From assembly GCF_900445265.1 (NCBI RefSeq), contig NZ_UFTA01000002.1, forward strand, positions 62,001 through 126,000: a DNA stretch of 64,000 bases. Reading direction: 5' to 3'. The stretch is from Anaerococcus octavius (GTDB taxonomy: Bacteria > Bacillota > Clostridia > Tissierellales > Peptoniphilaceae). The position numbers and the translations under genes were made by a program. Below the pieces are notes generated by a model. That model saw only the letters and a program-made list of their open reading frames with translations, did not search any database and was not told the origin of the DNA. Positions 52,863 to 62,337 of the stretch are shown in pieces (the first letter of the stretch is position 1; each line of letters starts with the position of its first letter).

Positions 52863-54386
52863 ATGGATAAGTATTTAAACGAAAATCCTGTGGTATCTAT
52901 GAAAAATATTAGCAAGTCCTTTGGAGATAAAAAAGTATTATCAAATGTAAATTTTGATTTGCATAAGTCTGAAGTACATGCTTTATTAGGAGAAAATGGT
53001 GCTGGTAAAACCACCTTGATGAATATTTTATATGGAATGTTTCCACCAAGTGAAGGAAGTATAAATATAAATGGAAAAACATATACAAATATGACTCCGA
53101 AAATGGCCATAGACGCAGGTATTGGTATGGTTCACCAGCACTTTATGCTAATAGAACCTCTTACAGTCACAGAAAATATTATATTAGGCTACGAAGAGGA
53201 TACGGGTCTATTTTTAGATAGAAAAACTGCACGTGAAAAAATCGAAAAACTTTCTGAAGAATATGGACTAATGATAGATCCAAATGCAAAAGTGGAGGAT
53301 ATTTCAGTAGGTCAACAACAAAGAGTTGAGATTTTAAAAGCCTTATACAGAGGAGCTGATATACTGATATTTGACGAGCCAACAGCAGTTTTAACTCCGC
53401 AAGAGATAAATGAATTTATAGAAATTATAAATAAATTAACCAGAATGGATAAATCGATTATTATTATTACCCATAAGCTTGCGGAAATAAAAGCTATGGC
53501 TGATCATTGTACTATAATTAGACGTGGTGAATATATTGATAAACTTAAAGTAAAAGAAGTTGATGAAAATATATTAGCAGAAAAAATGGTTGGACGTAAT
53601 GTTAGCTTTAATGTAGATAAAAAAGATCAAGAAATTGGTGGAGTTGTTTTAAATGTAGAGGATCTTTGGGCAAAAGACCGCCGAGGTGTGGATATTTTAA
53701 AAGGTCTAGATCTAGAACTACGCGCTGGAGAAATACTTGGTATTGCCGGAGTTGATGGAAATGGTCAAACGGAACTAATAGATTGTTTGACAGGTATGGC
53801 AAAGGCAAATAGAGGCACTATCACTTTAAATGGCAAAGATATTACAAATACATCCCCAAGAAACATTCTGGATACTGGGATGAATTCTATCCCAGAAGAT
53901 AGACAAAAGCGAGGTCTTGTTTTAGAATACCCTATAAAAGATAATTTTATTTTAGAAAATGTTGAGAAAGAACCTTTTTCTACAAAAGGCAAATTAAATT
54001 TCAAAAATATCGATGAAAATGCTCACTCATTAGTAGAAAAATTTGATGTTAGACCAAATGATATCAATGAAAAGGCTGTGTCTCTTTCTGGTGGTAACCA
54101 ACAAAAAGTTATAATCGCAAGGGAAATATCAAATAATCCAGATGTATTAATTGCAGCTCAACCTACAAGGGGATTAGATGTTGGAGCTATAGAATTTATC
54201 CACCAATATCTAGTAGAGCTAAGAAATCAAAATAAGGCTGTTTTATTAATTAGTTTTGAGCTTGATGAAATAATGGACTTATCAGATAGGATTCTTGTAA
54301 TATATGACGGAAAAATAGTTGGAGAAAAATATCCTAAAGATACTGATGAATTTGAACTAGGAAGACTAATGGCAGGTGGAAAATGA
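52863..54386 (+). CDS. Nucleoside ABC importer, tandem ATP-binding protein
   Basis: 507 residues with two ATPase halves. First half: Walker A GENGAGKTT, signature ISVGQQQR, Walker B ILIFDEPTAV. Second half: degenerate Walker A GVDGNGQTE, signature LSGGNQQK and AAQPTRGLD. This is the sugar/nucleoside (YufO/RbsA-like) type. The preceding BMP protein makes nucleosides the likely cargo. It overlaps the first permease by four bases. Confidence 0.93.
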   Translation: MDKYLNENPVVSMKNISKSFGDKKVLSNVNFDLHKSEVHALLGENGAGKTTLMNILYGMFPPSEGSININGKTYTNMTPKMAIDAGIGMVHQHFMLIEPLTVTENIILGYEEDTGLFLDRKTAREKIEKLSEEYGLMIDPNAKVEDISVGQQQRVEILKALYRGADILIFDEPTAVLTPQEINEFIEIINKLTRMDKSIIIITHKLAEIKAMADHCTIIRRGEYIDKLKVKEVDENILAEKMVGRNVSFNVDKKDQEIGGVVLNVEDLWAKDRRGVDILKGLDLELRAGEILGIAGVDGNGQTELIDCLTGMAKANRGTITLNGKDITNTSPRNILDTGMNSIPEDRQKRGLVLEYPIKDNFILENVEKEPFSTKGKLNFKNIDENAHSLVEKFDVRPNDINEKAVSLSGGNQQKVIIAREISNNPDVLIAAQPTRGLDVGAIEFIHQYLVELRNQNKAVLLISFELDEIMDLSDRILVIYDGKIVGEKYPKDTDEFELGRLMAGGK

Positions 54387-55741
54387 CAGAAAATACAAAT
54401 CAAGTACAGGCAAAAAGAAACACCGCACGTGGTAATTCCAAACTTTTATTTACTATAATTTCCATTTTGCTAGGATTTTTAGTAGGTGCAATTGTTCTTT
54501 TAATATCAGGTTACGATCCTATCGAAGGATATCAAGCACTTTTTCAAGGGATTTTTAAAACTCCTAGAAACGTAGGTTGGGCAATTGTTACATCCACCCC
54601 TATAATTCTAACTGGACTTGGTGTTTGCTTTGCCTTTCAAACAGGACTATTTAATATGGGAGCTGAAGGTCAATTTATTATTGGTACTATAGTAGGGTTC
54701 TTGGTTGGATATAAACTGCCGCTACCACCAATTATTCACCCAATAGTTGCTATACTTTTAGCTATGCTAGCAGGAGCTTTATACGGAGCCTTGGCTGGAT
54801 TTATCAAAGCGCGTTTTGGAATTCATGAGGTAATATCAACTATAATGCTAAATTGGGTTGCGTTTTACTTCCAAAACTTTGTAGGCTATGCAAACCAACA
54901 ACCAAACTCAATGGCATCTTTTGATGTTTTAGATAGTGCAAAAATAACTATGTTTGATAAGGCAACTATAAAAACATTTGGACCCTTTTTTAAAAAGTTT
55001 TTTAAAGCGCCTATTCACTACGGAACGTTACTTGCAATAATTGCAGTAATTGTTGTGTGGTATATTTTAAATAAAACTGTCCTAGGCTATGAGTTAAAGG
55101 CAGTAGGACTAAACCGTGAAGCCAGCGAATATGGTGGAATTAATTCTGGTAAAAAAATTGTTCAGTCAATGGCTATTTCTGGAGCTATTTGTGCTTTAGC
55201 TGGTGTCACCCAAATATTAGGCTTTACTTATGCTCTTTCAATTATTTCAGCTATGGATAACTATGGCTTTGATGGACTAGCTGTTTCACTTTTGGCAGGC
55301 AATAATCCAATTGGAGTAATATTCTCAGGATTATTTTTTGGATCTTTAAAATATGCAGGTAGCAATATCCAAAGAGTAATGGGTGTGCCAACAGAAATTA
55401 TAAATATTATTATAGGTACAATAATCTTATTTACAGCAGTACCTCTAGTATTTAGAATTATCCGTGCAAAACACAAAAATAGAAAAGAAGCCAAAAATCT
55501 TGCCAAAGAAGAAAAACTAATATCACAAGAAAGTGAAAAATCCACAGTAGGAGTAAAAGAAAAAGAAACTATTTTGAAAGATCATAATGAAAAAGAAAAT
55601 GAGCTTATAAAAAAAGATAAGCAAGTAGAGAATGGTCAAATAAAAAAAGAAACTAAGTTGGTGAGTAATTCTTCCAAAAATGTTATAAATGAAACTGGCG
55701 AAGAAATTATAGTAAGAACTGTAGAAAGTGAGGAGGAGTAA
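54383..55741 (+). CDS. Nucleoside ABC importer permease (YufP-like) with long charged tail
   Basis: 452 residues. Eight to ten helices with GLGVCFAFQTGLFNMGAEGQ, the conserved permease pattern, and EYGGINSGK before the coupling helix region. After the last helix (about residue 360) there is a cytoplasmic tail of some 90 charged residues, rich in K, E and N, which family members usually lack or keep short. The tail's function is unknown. The stop is one base before the second permease start codon. Confidence 0.9.
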   Translation: MTENTNQVQAKRNTARGNSKLLFTIISILLGFLVGAIVLLISGYDPIEGYQALFQGIFKTPRNVGWAIVTSTPIILTGLGVCFAFQTGLFNMGAEGQFIIGTIVGFLVGYKLPLPPIIHPIVAILLAMLAGALYGALAGFIKARFGIHEVISTIMLNWVAFYFQNFVGYANQQPNSMASFDVLDSAKITMFDKATIKTFGPFFKKFFKAPIHYGTLLAIIAVIVVWYILNKTVLGYELKAVGLNREASEYGGINSGKKIVQSMAISGAICALAGVTQILGFTYALSIISAMDNYGFDGLAVSLLAGNNPIGVIFSGLFFGSLKYAGSNIQRVMGVPTEIINIIIGTIILFTAVPLVFRIIRAKHKNRKEAKNLAKEEKLISQESEKSTVGVKEKETILKDHNEKENELIKKDKQVENGQIKKETKLVSNSSKNVINETGEEIIVRTVESEEE

Positions 55742-55742
55742 G

Positions 55743-56675
55743 ATGAATTTAGTAATGCTCGCTTTAATAATAGGAAATACATTTTCAAATGCTGCTCCAG
55801 TACTTTTAGCAGGCCTTGGTGGTATGATGAGTGAAAAATCTGGTGTTGTAAACATCGGACTAGAAGGAATGATGACAATAGGTGCTCTTGTGGGAGCAAC
55901 TATTGGATATAAAGTTGGTAATCCTTGGCTAGCTTTCCTATGTGGTGGGCTTGCTGGAGCATTTTTTGGATTAATCCATGCATTTATTTCTATATCATTA
56001 GGTGGAGATCAAACCATATCTGGTATCGCTTTAAATACTTTAGGACCTGGTTTGTCCTTATTTTTAGCTAGATTATTCTTTGATGGAGCTAGCCAAACAC
56101 CATCTATACCATTGGAAAATAAAATACCAAGGTTATTTAGAGGAACTGATAATCAAGTTTTATTAAATATTTTTGGCCAATACGCTACAGTCTATATAGC
56201 CTTAATAATGGTTGCGGTTTTGTATCTTTTTATTTATAAAACTAAATGGGGTTTAAGGGTTATTGCAGTAGGCGAGCATCCAAAAGCTGCAGAAACTTTA
56301 AACATTTCTGTAAAGAAAACTCGTTATTGGTCAGTTATCTTTTCGGGATTTATGGCAGGTCTTGGTGGAGCAAGTATGGCACTTGCTGTAGTAAGTAGTT
56401 TTTCCCAATCATTAATAGCAGGTCAAGGGTATATAGCCTTAGTAACTGTTATTTTTGGTAACTGGAAACCACAAGGTGTACTTGTAGGCTCACTATTTTT
56501 TGGACTAGCACAATCAATAGCAACCTATCTTGGAGGATCAGCTGCAAATATACCAATAGAATTTATTTCTATGATCCCATATGTAGCTACATTATTAATA
56601 CTAATAATCTTCCAAAGAAGATCAAAGGCACCAAAAGCCTCAGGTAAACCTTATTTAACTATAGATAATATATAA
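55743..56675 (+). CDS. Nucleoside ABC importer permease (YufQ-like)
   Basis: 310 residues, about nine helices. VLLAGLGGMMSEKSGVVNIG and GLEGMMTIGAL are the signature of the second BMP-type permease. The ATG at 55743 has GAGGAGGAG five bases upstream; five more codons upstream overlap the first permease. It completes the binding-protein, ATPase, permease, permease set. Confidence 0.93.
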   Translation: MNLVMLALIIGNTFSNAAPVLLAGLGGMMSEKSGVVNIGLEGMMTIGALVGATIGYKVGNPWLAFLCGGLAGAFFGLIHAFISISLGGDQTISGIALNTLGPGLSLFLARLFFDGASQTPSIPLENKIPRLFRGTDNQVLLNIFGQYATVYIALIMVAVLYLFIYKTKWGLRVIAVGEHPKAAETLNISVKKTRYWSVIFSGFMAGLGGASMALAVVSSFSQSLIAGQGYIALVTVIFGNWKPQGVLVGSLFFGLAQSIATYLGGSAANIPIEFISMIPYVATLLILIIFQRRSKAPKASGKPYLTIDNI

Positions 56676-56683
56676 TCATTAGA

Positions 56684-56715
56684 ATATAAGCCCTATAATA
56701 GGGTTTATATTTTTG
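56684..56715 (+). terminator. Terminator of the nucleoside importer operon
   Basis: Stem ATATAAGCCCTA / TAGGGTTTATAT with loop TAA, followed by TTTT. Confidence 0.85.
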
Positions 56716-56760
56716 TGAAATAGTTGTATATTATTATATATAGCTTTAAAAGGAGCAAGC

Positions 56761-59205
56761 ATGAATTGTACTAATTGCGGTGCAAAGGTAGATGATCGTG
56801 CAAGATTTTGTCCAGAATGCGGTCATAAATTAAAATCAGATGGAAAAACACCTGAAAAATCAGCAAAAGATCCTATTAAAACTGAGCCTAAACCTGTAAG
56901 AAAATCTACCTATGAATCGATTAAAAAAGAAGAAAATTTAATAAAAAACGAAAACAACTCACAAAAATCAGATGAAAAAATTAGCAAGATAAAAAAATTT
57001 GTAAGTTCTTTTAATGTCAAAAAAGATCCGAAAAAGATAGATACGGACAAAAAAGATAAAGAAATTGCCGGACAAATATTTGATAATGGCAATAGCTATA
57101 GTCATTTAAATAAAAAAATAGAAGCAAATGAAGTAAGTGGAAATGATATACCACCTTCTTACTATGGATATAATCCTGTTGAAAATAGGCAAAGAAAGGA
57201 CTTTAGAAATCCTGGTCTTATAAACACTGATAATCCAGCAGAATATGTACAAAATAAAATTTTACAGAGTAAGAGTGAAAACAAAGTAGAAGAAAAGATA
57301 AAAGAAACAAAAGAGCAAGTTAAGCCTAATAATTTGCAAAATGAAAGCAACTTATCTACACAAATGCGTATCGCTCAAAATATTGGGCAAAAACAAGGAT
57401 TTGTAAGTAAGGATAACAAAAAAGATAAAGAAATTATAGAAGAAAAAGTATCTTATGATGACATACCAAAAGAATTTGTAGAGGCAAGGATTGCCAGACA
57501 AATTAACGGTGGTGGTCCAAAAATGACCTACAATAAGTCAGAAGATAATTTTGACCAAAATGATAGGACAAACGCTTTAAATAGACCCCTTGCAGATGAA
57601 AATCAAGAACAAATAAGCAGTGAAGAAGTTTTGTCAGATGAAAGTCCTGATATAAATGAAGTTAAAGAAGATTCAGAAGAAAATAAAAAAGAAGGATTCA
57701 AATTCAAACCAATTTATCTATTGCCTTTACTGATTATTGCCCTTGCAGTTGCTGGAGCATATTTTCTAAAAAATCGCAAGCCAGCAGAAGTAGAAATAGA
57801 TCTTAGTGATTATATAGATGTAACTTATAATGGTGATGATGGAGCAGCAACTCCAAGTGCAAGTCTAGATACTTCTAAATTATTGGCTGATCATGGAAAT
57901 GATATAGCCTATGTAAATAAAGATAGGAAAAATGATCAATATTCTTCACCTGCAAATCAATTTGTAGAAGAACTTGAAAAAAGTACAACATTTCAATTTA
58001 GCAAAGATAATAATATTTCAAATGGAGAAGAGATAACAGTTGTAGCAAATGTAGATGATAGTTCAATTATGGATGACTACAATGTTATGTTTACAAATAC
58101 AATAAAATCTGTAATTGTAGAGGGGATAATCACTCAAGAATATATAGATCCCTTTGAATATATGGAAGTCAACTTTGATGGAGAAAGTCCAAATATGAGC
58201 TTATCCGCAAACTTTAAAGAAGATGCACCAGAATATTTACAAGATATAGAAATAGTGCCAAGCAAAACTAGTGATTTATCTAGCGGAGAAGAGGTAAATG
58301 TTAGTCTAAATTATGATGAAAAAGAGTTATTTAAAACCTATGGCATCAAATTAAATCCAACTGACAAAACATTTACAGCACCTGGTCAAGCAAGTGAAGA
58401 TGATGAAGAATCTAACAAGGAAGATGACAATGAGGCACCCGCTGATTTAGAAGGTGGATATATTTTTACTATTGATAATCTAGATGAAGATTTGCTAGGT
58501 GATTTAAAATATAATGCAGGTAAATTAATTAAAGAAACATTTGGTGGTAGATCATTTACTGAAATTAGTGATATAAATTACCTAGGAGCAATAACAGGAT
58601 CGGATCCAAATGCCGATTTAAAAAATAGAGTTATGCTAGTTTATGAAGTAAAAGCAGATGAAGACTATGAAGGTAGATACACCGATCAATTTACCTACTA
58701 TACTTTTGTAGAGTACCAAAATGTAAAAGATAGTAAAGACGATGATGGCAAATTTTACACTGAAGGTCCAATCACAACCGACAATGAAATCTTCCACAAG
58801 TTTTTTGTAGAAGATGATTACACATATTATGAAATTCCATACTACGGATTTGCATTCTTAGAAGAAGTAATCACAAGAATAAATAATGCCCTATCAGGAC
58901 TAGATATTGAGGATTCTATATCAGTAGATGTTTCAGAATATTTTGCTAAGTCTGATGGAGTAGCTGGAGAATATCAAGGTAACGGAACAAGATTATCATT
59001 AAAAGATGATGGAACTTTAAGATATAAACTAGATCAAAGAGTTCATACAGGAACATGGCAAGAAAATGGATCAGAAATATCTCTTACAATTGAAGGGGTA
59101 AATGTCGATACACCAATAAAAGCTAAATTTGAAAATGATGCATTAAACGTTGCTGAACAAGGTGAAATGACAGGACAAACATTTAATAAAATGGAATCAT
59201 ACTAA
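56761..59205 (+). CDS. Large zinc-ribbon single-span membrane protein
   Basis: 814 residues. An N-terminal zinc ribbon (CTNCG at about 3-7 and CPECG at about 20-24), then about 290 residues of charged disordered cytoplasmic sequence, one membrane helix (about 320-340, IYLLPLLIIALAVAGAYFL) and a large outer part of about 470 residues. The outer part has two repeat-like strands of an Ig or lipid-binding type (DYIDVTYNGDDG, EYMEVNFDGESP) and a C-terminal calycin-like block (GEYQGNGTRLSLKDDGT). It resembles zinc-ribbon TcaA-type envelope proteins in layout. The function is unknown. AAAGGAG precedes the ATG. Confidence 0.7.
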   Translation: MNCTNCGAKVDDRARFCPECGHKLKSDGKTPEKSAKDPIKTEPKPVRKSTYESIKKEENLIKNENNSQKSDEKISKIKKFVSSFNVKKDPKKIDTDKKDKEIAGQIFDNGNSYSHLNKKIEANEVSGNDIPPSYYGYNPVENRQRKDFRNPGLINTDNPAEYVQNKILQSKSENKVEEKIKETKEQVKPNNLQNESNLSTQMRIAQNIGQKQGFVSKDNKKDKEIIEEKVSYDDIPKEFVEARIARQINGGGPKMTYNKSEDNFDQNDRTNALNRPLADENQEQISSEEVLSDESPDINEVKEDSEENKKEGFKFKPIYLLPLLIIALAVAGAYFLKNRKPAEVEIDLSDYIDVTYNGDDGAATPSASLDTSKLLADHGNDIAYVNKDRKNDQYSSPANQFVEELEKSTTFQFSKDNNISNGEEITVVANVDDSSIMDDYNVMFTNTIKSVIVEGIITQEYIDPFEYMEVNFDGESPNMSLSANFKEDAPEYLQDIEIVPSKTSDLSSGEEVNVSLNYDEKELFKTYGIKLNPTDKTFTAPGQASEDDEESNKEDDNEAPADLEGGYIFTIDNLDEDLLGDLKYNAGKLIKETFGGRSFTEISDINYLGAITGSDPNADLKNRVMLVYEVKADEDYEGRYTDQFTYYTFVEYQNVKDSKDDDGKFYTEGPITTDNEIFHKFFVEDDYTYYEIPYYGFAFLEEVITRINNALSGLDIEDSISVDVSEYFAKSDGVAGEYQGNGTRLSLKDDGTLRYKLDQRVHTGTWQENGSEISLTIEGVNVDTPIKAKFENDALNVAEQGEMTGQTFNKMESY

Positions 59206-59209
59206 ATTA

Positions 59210-59250
59210 AAAAATAAGCCCGATAAGAAAAATCTTATCGGGTTTATTTT
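59210..59250 (+). terminator. Terminator after the zinc-ribbon protein gene
   Basis: Stem AATAAGCCCGATAAG / CTTATCGGGTTTATT with loop AAAAAT and T run. Confidence 0.9.
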
Positions 59251-59271
59251 AATAAAAAAAAGATTATAATT

Positions 59272-59303
59272 AAGCAAAAAAATAAGCAGCTATACTGCTT
59301 ATA
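59272..59303 (-). terminator. Terminator of tRNA-Pro
   Basis: Minus strand: ATAAGCAG / CTGCTTAT followed by seven T. Confidence 0.8.
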
Positions 59304-59305
59304 AA

Positions 59306-59382
59306 TGGTCGGGGTGAAAGGATTCGAACCTTCGACCTCATGTTCCCAAAACACGCGCGCTACCAAGCTGCGCCACACCCCG
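59306..59382 (-). tRNA. tRNA-Pro(UGG)
   Basis: 77 nt on the minus strand. Acceptor CGGGGTG pairs with CACCCCG, discriminator A and an encoded CCA end. The D arm, the anticodon loop TTTGGGA (anticodon TGG) and the T arm with GGTTCGAATCC are all present. It is a single tRNA gene with its own consensus promoter and terminator. Confidence 0.97.
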
Positions 59383-59400
59383 TTAAGTGATTACTATATA

Positions 59401-59429
59401 AGTATACAACTATTTATTTATAATGTCAA
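59401..59429 (-). promoter_or_regulatory. tRNA-Pro promoter
   Basis: Minus strand: TTGACA (59424-59429), 17 bp, TATACT (59401-59406); near-perfect consensus, as usual for stable RNA genes. Confidence 0.88.
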
Positions 59430-59559
59430 GGGTTTGTAAAAACTTTTTTAAATTATTTTTACAAAATCATTTTTCTGACCTCTTTTTCTGAAGTCTGTTA
59501 TAATAATACCATAAGAATAAGTAAATGTAAAATAGATTTAATATCGAAAAGGAAAGCAT

Positions 59560-59826
59560 ATGATTATATTAAATGGTAAAGACTTTTCGGATAAAGAAAA
59601 GTTTTATAAAATATTAAATGAAAATATAGATTTTTATTATTATGTAGAAAACCTAGATGCCTTATACGATTTTCTAGTGACTACAGATTATGAGATAAAA
59701 ATAATTAATTATAGATATATATTTTTAAATTTAGGAAAATATGGACAAAGGTTGATGACAGTTTTTATCGATGCTGTAAAAGATTATGATGCAAATATAA
59801 GTTTGGAGCATGGATATGATTTATAA
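59560..59826 (+). CDS. Barstar-like protein
   Basis: 88 residues. The pattern LNGKDFSDKEKFYKILNEN, then YYVENLDALYDFL and a final strand (DYDANISLEH) matches the barstar (RNase inhibitor) fold, with NLDAL the most diagnostic block. No barnase-like gene is beside it. Barstar homologues without a partner occur widely and may bind other RNases. GAAAGGAAAG precedes the ATG. It overlaps the GntR-type gene by 11 bp, so it could be part of the ABC operon. Confidence 0.7.
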   Translation: MIILNGKDFSDKEKFYKILNENIDFYYYVENLDALYDFLVTTDYEIKIINYRYIFLNLGKYGQRLMTVFIDAVKDYDANISLEHGYDL

Positions 59827-60166
59827 AAATAAACAAAATCAAATGAGAGATTTTGTGATATTATCACTTATAAATGGTAGTATTAGACCAGGAGATCCTC
59901 TTTTTGAAAAAAAGTTTTTTACAAGTAAGTTTAAAGTAAATCCTTCTTATGTAGATGAAGTCTTTAAAGAATTAGAAAAAGAAGAAATCATTACAAAAAA
60001 TGGCAGAAAATATATAGTTTGCGCAAGCAATGAAAAGATAAATTGGCTAAAAGTTGAGATTTTACACGAATATATAAGTGATTTTATGGATAATATAAGT
60101 AGTATTGGCATGACAGTAGATGAAGCTATAGAAATATTACAACAAAGGAATCAAGCAAATGGATAA
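59816..60166 (+). CDS. GntR-family regulator (YtrA type)
   Basis: 116 residues. The winged helix has the GntR pattern SIRPGDPLFEKKFFTSKF followed by YVDEVFKELEKEEIITKNGRKY, and a short C-terminal helix pair replaces a ligand domain. YtrA-type proteins repress the ABC transporter genes that follow them and respond to cell-wall antibiotics. The ATG at 59816 is chosen because TTGGAG lies seven bases upstream; an ATG six bases earlier is too close to it. It overlaps the ATPase gene by eight bases. Confidence 0.82.
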   Translation: MIYKNKQNQMRDFVILSLINGSIRPGDPLFEKKFFTSKFKVNPSYVDEVFKELEKEEIITKNGRKYIVCASNEKINWLKVEILHEYISDFMDNISSIGMTVDEAIEILQQRNQANG

Positions 60167-60857
60167 GGTAATAGAAATAAAAAGCTTTACAAAAAAATAT
60201 GGTGATTTAATTGCCTTAGATGACATTTCCATAAAAATTAGACCTGGGAAAATTACTGGACTAATGGGGCCAAATGCTTCTGGAAAGACAACTTTTTTAA
60301 AGGCTATAGCAGGTTTTATTCGTCCAGATAGTGGAGAAATACTTTTTGATGACAAAAAGGCAAATCTTATAGATAAAAATAAGATAGCCTATTTGCCAGA
60401 TGAAGAATTCATTTATGAAAATCAAAGTATAAAAGAAATAAAAGATGTATATGTAGATTTTTTTGCTGACTTTGATAGAGAAATGTTTGATAAAATTTTA
60501 GATTATTTTCATTTAGTTTCAAAAACAAAAATTAAAAGTCTTTCTAAAGGAGATTATAAAAAAATGGGTCTTGCCTTAAACTTATCTAGGGATACTGATA
60601 TATTTTTATTTGACGAGCCATTAGATGGTGTGGATCCAATATCTACTGCTAAGGTTATGGACTTGATAATCGATAAGATTGAAAAAGGCAAAACATTTAT
60701 AATCTCAACTCATCAGATAGCTACTATAGAAAATTTATTTGATGATGTTATATTTTTATCCAATGGTGCTATCCATGACTCTGGAAATGCAAATAGTATA
60801 AGAAATGATAATAGTATGGACCTAGCAGATTATTATGATGAGATTTATTTAGGGTAG
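60159..60857 (+). CDS. ABC transporter ATP-binding protein (YtrB-like)
   Basis: 232 residues. Walker A GPNASGKTT, signature LSKGDYKKM (degenerate for LSGGQ) and Walker B IFLFDEPLDGVD. It pairs with the six-helix protein that follows as an exporter of the YtrB/BcrA kind. It overlaps the regulator gene by eight bases. Confidence 0.9.
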   Translation: MDKVIEIKSFTKKYGDLIALDDISIKIRPGKITGLMGPNASGKTTFLKAIAGFIRPDSGEILFDDKKANLIDKNKIAYLPDEEFIYENQSIKEIKDVYVDFFADFDREMFDKILDYFHLVSKTKIKSLSKGDYKKMGLALNLSRDTDIFLFDEPLDGVDPISTAKVMDLIIDKIEKGKTFIISTHQIATIENLFDDVIFLSNGAIHDSGNANSIRNDNSMDLADYYDEIYLG

Positions 60858-60859
60858 TT

Positions 60860-61594
60860 ATGAACAGATTAATAAAATATGATTTAAAATTAGATAGAAA
60901 TTTTTTAAGAAATATTATTATTCTACAAGTAATATTTATAGGTCTAAGTTTTATATGCCATGGTTTTTTGTCGACAAATTATTTAACGAATCCAGTTTTT
61001 GCAAAGGGTATATTTACCATATCTATTTTATTTTTTGTAATTATAAATTTAATTTATATGATAAAAAATCTTGGCAAGGATTTTGCTATTAAAGCTAGTA
61101 TTTTTAAATTTTCCCTACCAATTAGTTCAAATAAAATTGTTTGGACAAAAATATGTGAATTAGCCTTATTTTATATAAGCAATGCTATATTTCTTTCTAT
61201 ATTTTTGTGGGTTTTAAGATTTAAAATATCTTCTGATATTATATATTTTTTATTGCTTGGCTTAATTTGGATGGCAATTATTGGATTAATAATATACTTT
61301 TTTTTACAAATTAAAAGATTTGGTCAAGGAAAAATCTATAGATTTTATGGTGTTTTAATAATTATTGCTATATTTTTACTAGGATTTTTTATTTGCAAGT
61401 ACTTTTCCTTTGTAATTATAAATGGAGAGTTGCAACATGCAGGTCCAATGAATTATGGATTTATTTTTCCTTTTGCTATTGGATCTATGGGTCTTTATAA
61501 AAATATCACAGCTCTTATTTATTATATAATGGCTCTTTTACTAGTTACTTTTTTAAATAAAGAAAATATAAAGAACAATATTGATTTATCATAG
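60860..61594 (+). CDS. ABC transporter membrane protein
   Basis: 244 residues with six hydrophobic helices (near 18-36, 46-66, 98-118, 128-150, 160-180 and 215-235). It lies two bases after the ATPase stop. Sequence alone gives no substrate; the YtrA-type regulator suggests an envelope-stress exporter. Confidence 0.8.
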   Translation: MNRLIKYDLKLDRNFLRNIIILQVIFIGLSFICHGFLSTNYLTNPVFAKGIFTISILFFVIINLIYMIKNLGKDFAIKASIFKFSLPISSNKIVWTKICELALFYISNAIFLSIFLWVLRFKISSDIIYFLLLGLIWMAIIGLIIYFFLQIKRFGQGKIYRFYGVLIIIAIFLLGFFICKYFSFVIINGELQHAGPMNYGFIFPFAIGSMGLYKNITALIYYIMALLLVTFLNKENIKNNIDLS

Positions 61595-61602
61595 GAGGGA
61601 TA

Positions 61603-62337
61603 ATGCAAGAAATAAAAGAACTTATTAATAATTCAAATAATATAGTATTTTTTGGTGGAGCGGGAGTATCTACAGCTTCTGGCTTGCCAGATTTTAGATC
61701 TGCAACAGGTCTTTATAATAAAAAAAATAATGCGAATTATTCGCCAGAATATATGCTTAGCCACGAGTTTTTTATAAATCATCCAGATGAATTTATGAAA
61801 TATGTCAAAGAAAACTTAATGATTGATGGAGTACTTCCAAATGATTGCCATTATGCCTTAGCAAAATTAGAAAAAATGGGAAAGCTTAAAGGAATTATTA
61901 CTCAAAATATAGATGGTCTTCATCAAAAAGCTGGCAGCAAAAATGTAATAGAGCTTCATGGAACATTAAATGATTATTATTGTACATCTTGTGGTCAAAG
62001 ATACGATGTAGAATATGTAAATAAATTTACTGATCTCCCTACTTGTGAAAAATGTTCTGGCGTTGTGCGTCCAGATATTGTCCTTTATGGCGAAGGATTG
62101 GACCAAGAAAATATTTCCTATGCTATAAATTTAATTTCCCACGCAGATGTTTTAATAATCGGAGGCACATCCCTTGCAGTTTATCCTGCAGCAGGCCTAA
62201 TTGATTTTTATAGGGGAAATAAATTGCTTTTAATAAATAAAGATGATACTGGTAGAGAATCTGCTGCAGATTATGTGTTAAAAGGAGATATTAGTAAAAT
62301 AATGAAAGAATTAGTTGAGGATTTGGATGAAAGATAG
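61603..62337 (+). CDS. cobB: Sir2-family NAD-dependent deacylase
   Basis: 244 residues. NAD loop GAGVSTASGLPDFRS, catalytic histidine in ELHGTLNDYYC, TQNIDGLHQ, zinc cysteines CTSC and CEKCSG, and GTSLAVYPAAGL. It removes acetyl or longer acyl groups from lysines using NAD. GGAGGG precedes the ATG. It overlaps the next gene by 11 bp. Confidence 0.93.
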   Translation: MQEIKELINNSNNIVFFGGAGVSTASGLPDFRSATGLYNKKNNANYSPEYMLSHEFFINHPDEFMKYVKENLMIDGVLPNDCHYALAKLEKMGKLKGIITQNIDGLHQKAGSKNVIELHGTLNDYYCTSCGQRYDVEYVNKFTDLPTCEKCSGVVRPDIVLYGEGLDQENISYAINLISHADVLIIGGTSLAVYPAAGLIDFYRGNKLLLINKDDTGRESAADYVLKGDISKIMKELVEDLDER

